Positions 9,090 through 18,879 of a DNA stretch of 64,000 bases are shown here, piece after piece; positions within the stretch are counted from its first letter, which is position 1, and each line of letters opens with the position of its first letter. The notes below the pieces were generated by a model. That model was not told the origin of the DNA and did not search any database. It saw only the letters and a program-made list of their open reading frames with translations. Position numbers and translations under genes: made by a program. This DNA comes from Phocaeicola plebeius DSM 17135. GTDB lineage: Bacteria; Bacteroidota; Bacteroidia; Bacteroidales; Bacteroidaceae. The stretch is from positions 62,001-126,000 of the forward strand of contig NZ_DS990132.1 in the NCBI RefSeq assembly GCF_000187895.1, given 5' to 3'.

Positions 9090-12000
9090 TTATATGTGTG
9101 TCATGCCCACTACAATGCCGTTAACCACCTCAAGATTGTAGTTCGTGGACATGCCGAATTCACCTTTTATAGTCCATCTAAAATTTCCGCTCACCCCTTT
9201 CCTGTATGTATAAGTACCGTCACTGCCAAGCGTCCAGCCCGTGCCGTAATTGTTCGAAAGCATATCATTACTGTACACGGCACCGTTCACATGGACGCCG
9301 CCGTCAAAATATCCGGCATAGGTGTTGGCACTTATCGGATAGGTCAGCCCATCCGATTTGCTGGAGGCATAGATGGCGGCACCGCCCATATTGGAACCGA
9401 CGGCCTTCACTCCGAACCGCCCCTGGGTGGCCGCGTTGAAAGCCACATCCACGATGCCTTCCATATCTGACTGCGACACGCCGAGTTTCAGGCTGCGCGA
9501 GTCATTGCCGAAATAGTCACCGGCTTTCCAGTACAACCGCCCGTCGTCAAGTGTAAAGCCACCGATCTTCCCGTCATCGGCATATATGGTTCCGTAAACC
9601 TTGGCATTCCGGGTTTCGATGCTTCCATCCTTGAGTATTTTGAAATATCCGTTGGCGGTGACCGACCCCTCCAGTATAATCTCGTCACCGGTAAGCTTTA
9701 TCTTGCTGACGCTCCCACCGTCCGCCCCGGTCCCTTCCACGCTCACACCGATAAGGGCCACCTTGCCGGTGCTATCCTGCGCGTACAGGCCGGAGCCCTC
9801 CGGCTTGATCACCAGCCCGGTCTCTTTCAGCGCCTCACCGTCCTTGTCGAACACGGCGGCCGAAATCTTCACCAGCCGCTCGCTCTGCTCGAACAGCGTG
9901 CGGTACTTATAGGCCAGTGCGTCCGCCTTGTTGGTGCTGAACACCAGCAGCGAAATGTAAATCACGCCCGTAAACGACAGCTTGAAGTCGCCCGTGCCGT
10001 TCCATAGCCCGTCCAGCGTGAACATCTTCTCACCGCCCACGGGCAGGTCTTCTTCATGGCCGAACATGTTGAAGTTCTCAAATCCGGTCTTGTCAGCACC
10101 CACAAATTCTATTTTCAACCTTCCGGCCTTGATAACCCGGTAGCTGAACGACAGATACACCACGCCGGGCACCCGTTCGCCCTGGCTGTTCGTCTGCCGG
10201 TACTCCGGTACCAGACGGAAGTCTTTCAGTCTTTGCATGATGTAATTGTTCCGGATATAGGCATAAGGCACCTTGCCGTCGGTCCGTATCTCGGCATGCC
10301 CGTCCGGCTTTGTGCCGTAAGGGCCTCCGTTCGCCCAGATCCAGCGTCCGCCCAGGGTGAACAGCGTAGCCTTGCTGCCCGTCTTCCATTTGTCCATGCC
10401 GTCGGCAAAACTGCTGTTGTCCAGATAGCTCTGGTCTTCGCGTATTTCCTTGCGCAAGCTTTCCACGGCCGAATGGATTTTGCCTTCGGTTATCTCAAAC
10501 CGCGTCAGGATGTCCTCGCCGGTCATCAGCACAAACGTGCCCTTCAGCCACACGTTGTCAGCATACAGGCCGTTTCCCTTCGGTTGGTTGTCTGCCGGGA
10601 AAGCGCTGCTCTTGATGCCGTCCAGCTTACCCAACCGACAGCGCAGGCAGCCGTTGAAGTTCTTGGCCTTCACCCCGTCCAGAATGTCGATACGGGGCTG
10701 CCCGTCCTCCGTGGCCGCTATGGAGATAAGGTTCTGCCGGAGCGGGTTTTCCGTGTTGCCCATCAGCACGCACTCATCACCTGCCTCCGGCTTCACCCCG
10801 CCAAACTCGCTTACCGGGACCAGTACCCCGTTGGCTATCACCGAGGCCACCTCCACCCAGTAGGATTTTAGCCGGGTTCCGCCTGTAACGGCACAGCGCA
10901 TCAGGTCATGGGCCACAAAACCCGATTCCTGCTCAAACACGATGCGGTAGTTGTCGCCCTGCTTCACCACGTCCTTGATTTTGCCGTTGGCTGCCGACAC
11001 CACCAGCTGCCCACACACGCTGCGGGCCTTCTCTATCAGCAGTTCCAGTGCCACCAGGCTTTGCCGGGCAGTCACTTTGTCCACCGTCAGGTTCGTCAAT
11101 CCGGTCAGCTGGTCAATCCAGAGTTGCCAGCCCTCACCGGTCAGCCCGTCCACAAACTCCGTGCTACGCAGCAGTTCGCGGATCACGGCGGTCAGGTACT
11201 CGGCATTGCCCTCACCGTCCACGCTGCCGCAGGGCTTGCCACCGGAAGCCTCGCCAAATGTTACTCCCTTCAGAAAGCGGATGGGTTCTTTGGCCGTATC
11301 CGGCTTGCTCTTGTTCAGGAACTCTTTCTGGCTGCGCCTGGCTGAAAACAGGTTGTTGTCCGTGGGCAACGTCTTGTCCCAACTCCGTATGATGTCCGGA
11401 AGGGCTGCGCCTTCCGTCTTTGATTTCGTATAACTCTTCAGCGCACCGATGCTGTCCGTCACCTTGTCAAACTTGCCCACCTGCAACGCATCGCTTATCT
11501 CGATGTCCATCTGCCCGGGTTCGTTCACCTTGCGGCTGATTCTGGTGATACGGCTCTGCCGGTAGCCTTTTTCCGGAAAATACTTCCGGCTCTCCAGCTT
11601 CACCCGTCGGCCCACAAACAGGTCGATGCCGTGCTCCTCTATATACACAGGGTCCGTCGGGGCCTTGTAGGCGGCAATGTCCAGCCAGTACTCCTTGTTG
11701 TACTCGTCCACCGCAACCGCAAACTCCTCTTCGGCCAGCCGGTAATACTCATCCGGCATCCGGATGTTCCACAGGATATAGGTGTCGCCTGCCCGCGGCA
11801 CCAGCTTGCCGCCCGGCAGCTGGGTGTCGTCATCGTAGGGCCAGATGGTGATCAGTTCGAATTCACGTGCCGCGCTGTCGTAGTTCACCTCAAAATAGTG
11901 GTCGTCACTCTCCCCGAGTCCGGCCAGGTCGCCAGTCTGGAACGACACACGTTTTGTCTCACCCGCCAGCTCGTACTGGTTGGGGTCAAAGTCCAGTTCC

Positions 12001-12878
12001 CCGTCCCGGAAATAATAGACGGTGAATTTGTTTCCTTCATCGTCTGCCACCTCCTCGCTGCGAACCGAGCTCACCGTACCGACCCGACGGGGGAAGATGC
12101 CGCTGAAAGCATCCTGCTCGTAATGGTCATAGATGCCGTATTCCTCCACGCCCTGCTCGATGTACTTCCTGCCGCCGGGAAGCATCAGACGCGGGCTGCC
12201 GTATTTCTCCGCATCGATGTTGCGGGTCGAGCCTACCGGGAACAGGCGCGTATAGAATTTGGCCGTGTTGCTCGTATCTCTTTCCAGGGAGGTCAGCCCC
12301 TTGCCATAGCCAAGGGTGATTTCTTCCCCGTGCTCGCAGCGGCACACGTTCACAGTCTGCCCCTCAACCCACCATTCCACCTTGCCGCCTGCCTTTTCCG
12401 CGATGGCTTTCAGCGCTTCGTCGCAGTACATCCCCTCGTAGTCTATCGTAATCAGCTCCGTACCTTCCACCGTACCCGTCTTCCAGTCGGTAATGTGGCC
12501 CATGCCGTCATTGATAGCCTTCACCACCATCGCCACATGCTCGCGGGGCGTGGCCGTCAGGGTAAACAGGGGGTTGGTGTCCCCGTCCGTCGTCTCCAGC
12601 ACCAGGAACCGCTTGATCAGGCTCTCGATACCGTACAGCTTCAGGTTATACTCCCATTCACCATCGCTCACCTGCTTCGGCGTGTAGCGTTCTGTCAGCC
12701 AGTACCGTTCGCCCAGATAGTCCGTGTAGTCGTTCACGTCCAGGGGCAGGAAGGCATAATAGCTGAACGACAGGGAAAGCACATTGTCTCCCTGCACTTC
12801 CTTGCTTTGCGTCGAGCTGTCGTTCACGGCCACATCCGCACGCTTGGTTCCGGCTTTATCATATATCGTTAGAAGCAT
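9090..12878 (-). CDS. tail tip/baseplate hub protein (Tal-like, prophage tail endopeptidase type)
   Basis: The 1262-residue protein begins with a beta-rich ~400-residue region of the kind found in phage tail hub/Tal proteins (baseplate-hub folds with Trp/Tyr-rich strands and an FYTRLFPVGSTRN segment typical of prophage tail endopeptidase N-termini). The following residues are fibre-like: short helices, then long beta stretches with repeated 'GSVTANGYFKIL..GSIETRNAKVYGTIYAD'-type spike motifs around 1060-1120, and a compact C-terminal domain. It follows tape measure and Dit-like genes in the normal siphovirus order (TMP, Dit, Tal). In the virion it would close the tail tube and carry the fibres. 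Whether it has peptidase activity cannot be told. Confidence 0.82.
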   Translation of the reverse strand: MLLTIYDKAGTKRADVAVNDSSTQSKEVQGDNVLSLSFSYYAFLPLDVNDYTDYLGERYWLTERYTPKQVSDGEWEYNLKLYGIESLIKRFLVLETTDGDTNPLFTLTATPREHVAMVVKAINDGMGHITDWKTGTVEGTELITIDYEGMYCDEALKAIAEKAGGKVEWWVEGQTVNVCRCEHGEEITLGYGKGLTSLERDTSNTAKFYTRLFPVGSTRNIDAEKYGSPRLMLPGGRKYIEQGVEEYGIYDHYEQDAFSGIFPRRVGTVSSVRSEEVADDEGNKFTVYYFRDGELDFDPNQYELAGETKRVSFQTGDLAGLGESDDHYFEVNYDSAAREFELITIWPYDDDTQLPGGKLVPRAGDTYILWNIRMPDEYYRLAEEEFAVAVDEYNKEYWLDIAAYKAPTDPVYIEEHGIDLFVGRRVKLESRKYFPEKGYRQSRITRISRKVNEPGQMDIEISDALQVGKFDKVTDSIGALKSYTKSKTEGAALPDIIRSWDKTLPTDNNLFSARRSQKEFLNKSKPDTAKEPIRFLKGVTFGEASGGKPCGSVDGEGNAEYLTAVIRELLRSTEFVDGLTGEGWQLWIDQLTGLTNLTVDKVTARQSLVALELLIEKARSVCGQLVVSAANGKIKDVVKQGDNYRIVFEQESGFVAHDLMRCAVTGGTRLKSYWVEVASVIANGVLVPVSEFGGVKPEAGDECVLMGNTENPLRQNLISIAATEDGQPRIDILDGVKAKNFNGCLRCRLGKLDGIKSSAFPADNQPKGNGLYADNVWLKGTFVLMTGEDILTRFEITEGKIHSAVESLRKEIREDQSYLDNSSFADGMDKWKTGSKATLFTLGGRWIWANGGPYGTKPDGHAEIRTDGKVPYAYIRNNYIMQRLKDFRLVPEYRQTNSQGERVPGVVYLSFSYRVIKAGRLKIEFVGADKTGFENFNMFGHEEDLPVGGEKMFTLDGLWNGTGDFKLSFTGVIYISLLVFSTNKADALAYKYRTLFEQSERLVKISAAVFDKDGEALKETGLVIKPEGSGLYAQDSTGKVALIGVSVEGTGADGGSVSKIKLTGDEIILEGSVTANGYFKILKDGSIETRNAKVYGTIYADDGKIGGFTLDDGRLYWKAGDYFGNDSRSLKLGVSQSDMEGIVDVAFNAATQGRFGVKAVGSNMGGAAIYASSKSDGLTYPISANTYAGYFDGGVHVNGAVYSNDMLSNNYGTGWTLGSDGTYTYRKGVSGNFRWTIKGEFGMSTNYNLEVVNGIVVGMTHI

Positions 12879-12899
12879 ATTCTAATAGCGTTTGAATGG

Positions 12900-13364
12900 T
12901 TATATAATCGGTTTCGGTTCCCGGAACTTTACCCGGAACTTTCCGGCATGCACACCTTCCGTCCACAGATAGGTCAGCGGGGTGAACTTCGTACAGTCGG
13001 CATACTTCACCCGCAGCTGCAGATCCAGCTGGGGGAAACGGATCTCCAGCCAGCCGTCCTTCCCTTGCTTCAGGAAATTCACAAAGGCAAAGTACTGCTT
13101 CATCCAGCCTGCCTGGGTCTTGTTGTAAAGCGCAAAATGCAGCGTCACGTCACGCGCTTCATTCCGTGGGGTCAGCACGGGGCTGTATTTTTCCCCGTGC
13201 TCTTCCCGTATGTCCACAGCCGTATCCTTCTTGGCCTTGCTCGGGGTCAGGATGGCCGTCAGGTTCTCCATGCCCCCGCGCCGGTCTTCCACCAGGAACA
13301 CGCCGTATTCCGTCCAGATGTCCGTGCCGTTCACCAGCACCAGTCCGCTCAGTATATTGCCCAT
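12900..13364 (-). CDS. distal tail protein (Dit-like)
   Basis: A 154-residue protein starting one base after the tape-measure stop. It is beta-rich, with an early 'NGTDIWTEYGVFL' strand pattern and a central 'RDVTLHFALYNKT...WMKQYFAFVNFLK' segment, as in the N-terminal ring-forming domain of Dit proteins. It lies between tape measure and hub, exactly where Dit is expected, and would form the ring that joins the tail tube to the tip. The call rests on position and fold pattern rather than a sharp motif. Confidence 0.7.
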   Translation of the reverse strand: MGNILSGLVLVNGTDIWTEYGVFLVEDRRGGMENLTAILTPSKAKKDTAVDIREEHGEKYSPVLTPRNEARDVTLHFALYNKTQAGWMKQYFAFVNFLKQGKDGWLEIRFPQLDLQLRVKYADCTKFTPLTYLWTEGVHAGKFRVKFREPKPII

Positions 13365-13365
13365 A

Positions 13366-16300
13366 TCACTTCACTTTTAGTCCGTCACGTATCATTTTCT
13401 TTATCACTTCCTTCAGTTCGCCCAGGTGTCCGGCGCTCACACCGGTGTTCTCGGCTATCCGGGCCAGATGCCCTTCAGCCGTGTCCATCTTCTCCACCAC
13501 GCTTTCCAGCCGGTCGTCCATGCTGCTCCAGTGCTGCAGCCCGCCGGTGAACATGCCCTCCAGCTTCGTGCCCTGGTCCTGCGTCATGGCCGTAAAGCCG
13601 CCCGCTTTCGCACTTTGGCTCGTACCGCCCTGCTGCGTCTTGTCATAACCGGTGGCTGCCGCCAGGTTGTCACGCAGGGCAAGGGCTTCATCCATATACT
13701 GCATGTACTCTTCCATCAGCGCGTTCCGTTCCGCCTCGGTCAGTTCGTTGTCCTCCATGGCCTTGCCGAACTTCTCCCACCAGCCTTTCAGTTTGTCGCT
13801 GTACATCTCACCGATCTTGTTGCTCAGCATCGCCCGCATGAAGTACTCGGATATATCCTCCGCCGCATCCTTGGCACCGTACTTCATGTTCATCAGGTTG
13901 TCGATGAAGCTGCTGTACATACCGTCGAACGAAATGCCCGTCAGCCCTTCATACAGCTGGTCGGTCAGTTTCTCCAGCTTGCCGGCCTGGTCTATGTAGT
14001 CATCCAGTTTCTCGGTCAGTCGCCCGCCATAGCCTCCCTTACCGGTATTCTGGATTTGCGTCCACATATCCACGTTGCTGCGCAGTGCCTTCATTTCCTC
14101 CGGGCTCAGGCTCCACAGGTTCCCGTCCCACTGGCGGCCGATCTGTCCGCTCAGTTTGTCTATCTGTGCCTGGTTGAAACCGCCCCAGTAGTAGTTCCAG
14201 CTGTGGTGACTTCCGCTGTAGCGTGCCTGTTCCTTTGCTATCTGCAGATAGTTTGCATTCGTTTCTTTTTGGTATTTGTAAGCATCCCGGTAAGCTTCCA
14301 CCGATTTTGTCCCCTTGCTTGCCTTAATGGTATCGGTCAGGTCTTCGATGGAAGTCTGCAGTTTCTCGTTCCGGTCCGTAAGACGGTCTATAGCCGCCTG
14401 CACTTCCCTGGCGTTCCCGCCGATGCCGAACAGTTTGTTGAAACCTCCGAAAGACACCGTGTTCAGCAGTCCTCCGATACCATTCACAAGGGAACCGCCT
14501 ATCTGTTTGAACAGGTCTCCGCTGAGGATATTGTCGAGTATTCCGGTTATCGCATTGAAAATGGTATCTATCAATGATGAGATAATCGGGCCAATACCGT
14601 CTTTCAGCAAATCCAGTATGGAGAGAATGGCCGATATGATTTGTCCGATGACTCCGGCACTTGACAGGGTTTCGGACATCCGGCTGATGGCATCGCCGAC
14701 CTTGCCTCCGATATTCAGTTTTGAAAGACCGGTAAGCATGTTCTGGATTCCTTCAAATGATCCCTGCAAGGTTCCGCTCGCAAAGCCGTGCAACCCGTCG
14801 GATACCATGTTCAACCCGTCAACCGTGTCCCGGGAGGCACTTTTCACCTCCCCGGCAAGCGCCTTCATTTCAGAGGTGGCGTTCAGGTATTCTTCGTCAG
14901 CTGAAATGCTGGACGATTGGGCCATTTGAAGAGCGATTTTAGTACGTTCTATTTCTGCCTGGTTACCGCTTTCAAGAGCCTTGTTGTAATCGGTCTGCGC
15001 TGCTTTTAACCGAATGAATGCCGCTTCCTGCTGCAGTTCCGCATTTTGCACGCGTGTTACGGCATCCCCCAAAGCGTGCATCTGCGTTTGCAGCCGGGCA
15101 AAATCCAATGTCCCGTTGCCACCGGGGAGCATGCTTTGAATCCGTTCGATGGCATCGTAAACGACCTGCTGGTCTGCGGCTCCCGTTTTTTTGAACTCAT
15201 CCGTCTTGACATACTGTTTAAGCTCGCCAAGCAGGTTCTTCATCTGGTCTGCAAGCAGACCGGTCAAATCCCCGAACGCTGCTCCCCAGTCTATCTTCTG
15301 GGTAAGGGCTTCCATGTCCACTTTGTGCACAGCCGCATCACGCTGCTTCTCCAAAGTCAGCCTTTCTCCCTGGGACTGTGCCTTGCGGATTTTCTCGGCA
15401 TATTCTTCAGCGATGGCCAGTTTCTGCTGCTGGAAGGTCCCGTATTCCTTCAGATAGTCACGCATGGCTTCCGCCTCTTCCCTGTACACGTCCGCCTCCG
15501 CTTTTTTCCTTGACTCGGTGTTTGAGGCACGGGCTTTTTCAAGTTCATCCTGTTGCTCCCGGGTAAGTCCGTTATCTCCGGTGGAAAGACCGGCTTCCTT
15601 GTTCTCACGCTTCCAGTCGGCTTCCTGCCGGTTTATCTCTTCTTTCCGGGCGTTATAGTCATATTCGATTTGTGCCAGTTTCTTTTCGGTACCGGCTTGC
15701 ATACGGTCTATCTCTTCCTTCCGGTTCTCGGCCTGCAGGGCGGCAAGATCCTGCGCCAGCCTGCGCTCTGTGGCAAGCCGTTGCTTGGCTTCCGCTTCCG
15801 GATTCTTCCCGGACTGTTCGGGGTCGGTATGTCCGCCGATATTTCCTTTTTTGGCTGCTTCTGCCGCTTTCTTTACCTCTTCCTCCGCTTTTTTCAGATA
15901 ACCGTCGCGTTTGTTTTCGGCATTTTTCAACAGTATGTCATAAGCTTCCTGATCATGTTTCTTAATGGCAGCCTGTGCATCATAGAACTGCCCGGATTCT
16001 GCCATGCTTGACTGTATGATATATTGTCCCCATTTCCCGAAAAAACCCATGGCGCTTTCCGCCTCTTCCGGTTTCTGCGCCTTGATTTTATTCACCTCTT
16101 CATCGGCTTCTGCAGCTTTTTTTACAAGGTTCTGGACATTGGCCTGGTGCAGCAGGACCTGTACATAGTCCTCGCTCTTTTGGATAAGGGTATCATACCA
16201 TTCGGAAAGTGTTTTATAATACCCGAAAGATTCCCCGTACTTGCGGTTCAGTTCCTCTACCTTCGCCTTTTCCTGTTCCTTGCTGCCGGTGAAGTTCTTT

Positions 16301-17013
16301 ATTTCATCGATGACCGATTTCAGTTCGAAGCGGGTACGCACCATCTGGGCACGGCCGTCCTTCTCTATCTCGGTCATTTCCTTGACTGATACGTTGAATT
16401 CATCCACGCCTTTTTTGGCACTGAACAGGTTTTTCGTCCAATCCCAGATTTCATCACCGTACATTACCAGCAGCATGATGCCGGTGGTCATGGCCGTCTG
16501 CCAGGAAAAGAGCGAGGACAGGACCTGTTTCCATACCGGTGTGCCTTTCTTGCCTGACTTCTGCAGCTCATCATATTCCTTACGGGCACGGGCCAGTTCG
16601 TCCGTAAAAATCGGCAGGTTGTTGGATATGGCCAGAAAGAACATCTGCGGTCCCATGGCCAAAGAAGGCATTTCACGGGCCATCTGCTGGATGCTGTTGT
16701 GAAGCCCGTTGAACTGGCGCTGTGCATTGGGCATGTCTGCAGGGGTGACCTGCACGGATTCCGATTCCTCCTGCAGCAGTTTCAGTTTGCCGCGCAATTC
16801 CTCAAGCTGCTTCTCCAGTGCATGGATCTGCGCGATATTGGCACTCTGGTCCAGATTGGGGGCAGCCGTCTCCCCGGCAAGGCGCAGCCTTTCCAGTTCA
16901 GCCTCCAGCAGCCTGACGGTATTACGCAGTTCCAGCGCCTCACGTTCGGCCTTGTTCATGCCGGGCGTGAGTTTGTCCTTCATCAAAAATTCAACTTCTA
17001 CAGGTTTGCTCAT
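13366..17013 (-). CDS. tail tape measure protein
   Basis: At 1215 residues this is the long helical tail protein expected upstream of Dit and hub genes. It begins with charged coiled coil (residues ~15-90, Leu heptads), has a hydrophobic region near 125-185 and a second around 745-850 (Ile/Gly/Leu-rich, repeated 'GIGPIISSLIDTIFNAITGIL' character), and is otherwise Lys/Glu/Ala-rich. These are standard tape-measure traits; its length sets tail length and it is ejected with the DNA. Its ATG overlaps the TGA of the upstream tail-assembly frame (17,010-17,013), the usual coupling for this gene. Confidence 0.92.
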   Translation of the reverse strand: MSKPVEVEFLMKDKLTPGMNKAEREALELRNTVRLLEAELERLRLAGETAAPNLDQSANIAQIHALEKQLEELRGKLKLLQEESESVQVTPADMPNAQRQFNGLHNSIQQMAREMPSLAMGPQMFFLAISNNLPIFTDELARARKEYDELQKSGKKGTPVWKQVLSSLFSWQTAMTTGIMLLVMYGDEIWDWTKNLFSAKKGVDEFNVSVKEMTEIEKDGRAQMVRTRFELKSVIDEIKNFTGSKEQEKAKVEELNRKYGESFGYYKTLSEWYDTLIQKSEDYVQVLLHQANVQNLVKKAAEADEEVNKIKAQKPEEAESAMGFFGKWGQYIIQSSMAESGQFYDAQAAIKKHDQEAYDILLKNAENKRDGYLKKAEEEVKKAAEAAKKGNIGGHTDPEQSGKNPEAEAKQRLATERRLAQDLAALQAENRKEEIDRMQAGTEKKLAQIEYDYNARKEEINRQEADWKRENKEAGLSTGDNGLTREQQDELEKARASNTESRKKAEADVYREEAEAMRDYLKEYGTFQQQKLAIAEEYAEKIRKAQSQGERLTLEKQRDAAVHKVDMEALTQKIDWGAAFGDLTGLLADQMKNLLGELKQYVKTDEFKKTGAADQQVVYDAIERIQSMLPGGNGTLDFARLQTQMHALGDAVTRVQNAELQQEAAFIRLKAAQTDYNKALESGNQAEIERTKIALQMAQSSSISADEEYLNATSEMKALAGEVKSASRDTVDGLNMVSDGLHGFASGTLQGSFEGIQNMLTGLSKLNIGGKVGDAISRMSETLSSAGVIGQIISAILSILDLLKDGIGPIISSLIDTIFNAITGILDNILSGDLFKQIGGSLVNGIGGLLNTVSFGGFNKLFGIGGNAREVQAAIDRLTDRNEKLQTSIEDLTDTIKASKGTKSVEAYRDAYKYQKETNANYLQIAKEQARYSGSHHSWNYYWGGFNQAQIDKLSGQIGRQWDGNLWSLSPEEMKALRSNVDMWTQIQNTGKGGYGGRLTEKLDDYIDQAGKLEKLTDQLYEGLTGISFDGMYSSFIDNLMNMKYGAKDAAEDISEYFMRAMLSNKIGEMYSDKLKGWWEKFGKAMEDNELTEAERNALMEEYMQYMDEALALRDNLAAATGYDKTQQGGTSQSAKAGGFTAMTQDQGTKLEGMFTGGLQHWSSMDDRLESVVEKMDTAEGHLARIAENTGVSAGHLGELKEVIKKMIRDGLKVK

Positions 17014-17459
17014 TCCAGTTTGCTTTGAAAAAATCCTACTATATCGTTCGCTTCATCCTCGGCGCTGTGTTCCGGTCTGGGAGCACCGTTTCCGCCGCCT
17101 TGCTTTTTCCGCACATACCGCGGCGCGTCGCTCAGCATCATGATCAGCGTCTGGTAATTCACCCCATCAAGGATGTAATCCACGCTCCAGCCGGTCGCCG
17201 ATGCAATCTGCCACACGAAGCCGAAAGGGCTATGGGAACCTTCATACCGGGTTCTTAACTCCCCTTCCTTGCCTGGCTCAGTCTCGGAGTCATCGGGTTC
17301 GCCCGCGCTGTCGAGCTGATAATACGCATAAAATCCTTCGTGCCCATCAGACGCTCGAATGTTCGGAACATGGCCGTCAGATAACGCCACTCCACAAAGT
17401 TCCGCAGTACCCACGCTGTCACCCCGATGCCCACGTGCCGCGACACGTATCCCCGGCAT
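17010..17459 (-). CDS. tail assembly chaperone, downstream (T) frame, probably expressed as a -1 frameshift product
   Basis: This frame overlaps the 3' end of the upstream chaperone gene by 205 bases, lies in the -1 frame relative to it, and ends in an ATGA overlap with the tape measure. That is the classic gpG/gpGT arrangement. The first part of the open frame (before about 17,258) merely shadows the upstream gene. The meaningful part is the last ~85 residues, beginning near ELRTRYEGSH. No good independent start lies at the proper place. A run of four G just before the upstream stop (AAG GGG AGT TAA) would allow P-site slippage. It could also be translated from an internal start. Confidence 0.7.
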   Translation of the reverse strand: MPGIRVAARGHRGDSVGTAELCGVALSDGHVPNIRASDGHEGFYAYYQLDSAGEPDDSETEPGKEGELRTRYEGSHSPFGFVWQIASATGWSVDYILDGVNYQTLIMMLSDAPRYVRKKQGGGNGAPRPEHSAEDEANDIVGFFQSKLE

Positions 17460-17743
17460 ACCATATAGGCCAGCAGGCGGCTCACAGCCTTACCATGCTC
17501 CGCCACAAAGGCCAGTTCCTCGGTCTTGTCCTTCGGTTGCCAATCGGGTTTGACACCCGTCTTCAGGTATTCCCGCGCCAGCAGAATCTGACCCCGCAGC
17601 CTCGGACGCTTCATCGTCACACGCACCTCCACCGGGCGTTTCAGCCACGGAAGCTTCCACCTTTTAAGAGGTACGGACACGCCGCTGTCAAGCAGCGCGT
17701 CCGCACACTCCATCTCTATCAGTTGTTCCAAACGGTCAGCCAT
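17255..17743 (-). CDS. tail assembly chaperone (gpG-like)
   Basis: A 162-residue, helix-rich, basic protein located between the tail tube gene (four bases upstream) and the tape measure. This position is occupied by the G-type tail assembly chaperone in long-tailed phages. The 3' end overlaps a second frame (-1) that continues to the tape-measure start. The chaperone coats the tape measure during tail polymerisation and is absent from the virion. Assignment is by position, size and the overlapping frame; the sequence itself gives no diagnostic motif to the eye. Confidence 0.75.
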   Translation of the reverse strand: MADRLEQLIEMECADALLDSGVSVPLKRWKLPWLKRPVEVRVTMKRPRLRGQILLAREYLKTGVKPDWQPKDKTEELAFVAEHGKAVSRLLAYMVCRGYVSRHVGIGVTAWVLRNFVEWRYLTAMFRTFERLMGTKDFMRIISSTARANPMTPRLSQARKGS

Positions 17744-17746
17744 ACG

Positions 17747-18322
17747 TTAGCCCTCCTCACTTTGGAGCGATGCTGCAGCCGCGGCTTCCGCCGGCGGCAG
17801 CTTGTACTGCCCCCACTCGTCCGGTATTGCTTCCGTATCGAACACGCCGTAAGGCTGCGAACCGTCCTCCGGCATCGCCACTTCGAGCGTAACCTCTATC
17901 TTGGAGGTTTCTGTAAGGGTCAGCTTGCCTGCAGGATTGGAAAGCAGCGTGGCGTTGGGAATCAGTACGCTCTGTCCGGACACGAGGGAGAGTTCCCATG
18001 GTCCCTGCATGACAAGCACCTCCGACGGGGCTGTCCAGCCGATCGGAGTTTTCTTTTCCGAGTCTTCTTTCTTATAATGCAGGCTGCCGCCAAGCAGTTT
18101 GTGCAGGTTCGAATAGTTCATCTGGATCACATTGAACGTCGGGGCGATGCCGCCGTTACTCTGTGGGATGACCAGCACCGGGGCACCCTGCACCTGTTCG
18201 GCCTCGATCTTCGCGGCCTCGGGTTTCTTGCCGCCCAGGTCAAACGAGTTCTTTTCAATATACCCGATTGTGAAATCCTTATACTTTACGGCTCCTATGC
18301 CGTACATGAAATTCTTGTTCAT
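17747..18322 (-). CDS. major tail tube protein
   Basis: A 191-residue beta-rich protein with an early KYKDFTIGYIEKNSFDLGG segment and a late 'TLTETSKIEVTLEVAMPEDG' strand, as in tail tube proteins that stack in hexameric rings. The C-terminus is an Ala/Pro-rich tail. It directly precedes the chaperone pair and tape measure, matching normal siphovirus order. Its start overlaps the stop of the lipoprotein gene by four bases, so it is co-transcribed with the lysis block. Confidence 0.85.
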   Translation of the reverse strand: MNKNFMYGIGAVKYKDFTIGYIEKNSFDLGGKKPEAAKIEAEQVQGAPVLVIPQSNGGIAPTFNVIQMNYSNLHKLLGGSLHYKKEDSEKKTPIGWTAPSEVLVMQGPWELSLVSGQSVLIPNATLLSNPAGKLTLTETSKIEVTLEVAMPEDGSQPYGVFDTEAIPDEWGQYKLPPAEAAAAASLQSEEG

Positions 18323-18879
18323 CGTTTATAAAGTTTGATGGTTAATAACACACCGGCCAATAAGCCGGCCAATACACCTGTGATAAACGTCCGCATCCGG
18401 TTCGGAGGGCGTTTTTCTACTGTTTGAACGTCATTTGAAATTTCGCTCTTGGTTTCGCTACGGATGCGCGCCAGCTCTTCTTCATACCATAGCACCAGCT
18501 GTTGCAGACTGTCACACGAGGCTTCGGCCACGATGTTCCCGCTGTCGTCGCTGCCTACGGTCAGATTCGCCTGTCCGCTCTTGCCACGGTACACGGCACC
18601 TTCAGGAAGTTTACGGAGGCTGTCCGCAGGTATAGACAGCTTCACCGAACTCGCCGGTATACCCGCCATCACCAGTCCCGCCCGTCGGCTTCCGCTCGCG
18701 CTGTCGGTGCTTGCCGATTCCGTCTGTATCTTCTCCACCGTCGTGCTCTTCCTGCTGCTTGCGCAGCCCGCCAAGCACAGGACAGTCATCATGATGGCGG
18801 CAACTGTTGGCAGTGTCAATGGCCTTGCGCAGTCGCGCCATTTCGCGCTTGTTGGCCTGCAGGTCTTTTCTTGTTGCAT
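18319..18879 (-). CDS. spanin-like lipoprotein with C-terminal membrane anchor
   Basis: The 186-residue product has a hydrophobic leader ending in a lipobox LCLAGC (lipid-acceptor Cys39), a ~120-residue periplasmic region, and a C-terminal transmembrane helix (residues ~163-182) followed by KLYKR. Outer-membrane lipidation at one end and an inner-membrane helix at the other is the architecture of a unimolecular spanin, which fuses the two membranes in the last step of Gram-negative lysis. Its 5' half overlaps, in another frame, the 3' half of the coiled-coil gene upstream, an arrangement reminiscent of Rz/Rz1. It lies next to the amidase and holin candidates. The role is inferred. Confidence 0.72.
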   Translation of the reverse strand: MQQEKTCRPTSAKWRDCARPLTLPTVAAIMMTVLCLAGCASSRKSTTVEKIQTESASTDSASGSRRAGLVMAGIPASSVKLSIPADSLRKLPEGAVYRGKSGQANLTVGSDDSGNIVAEASCDSLQQLVLWYEEELARIRSETKSEISNDVQTVEKRPPNRMRTFITGVLAGLLAGVLLTIKLYKR

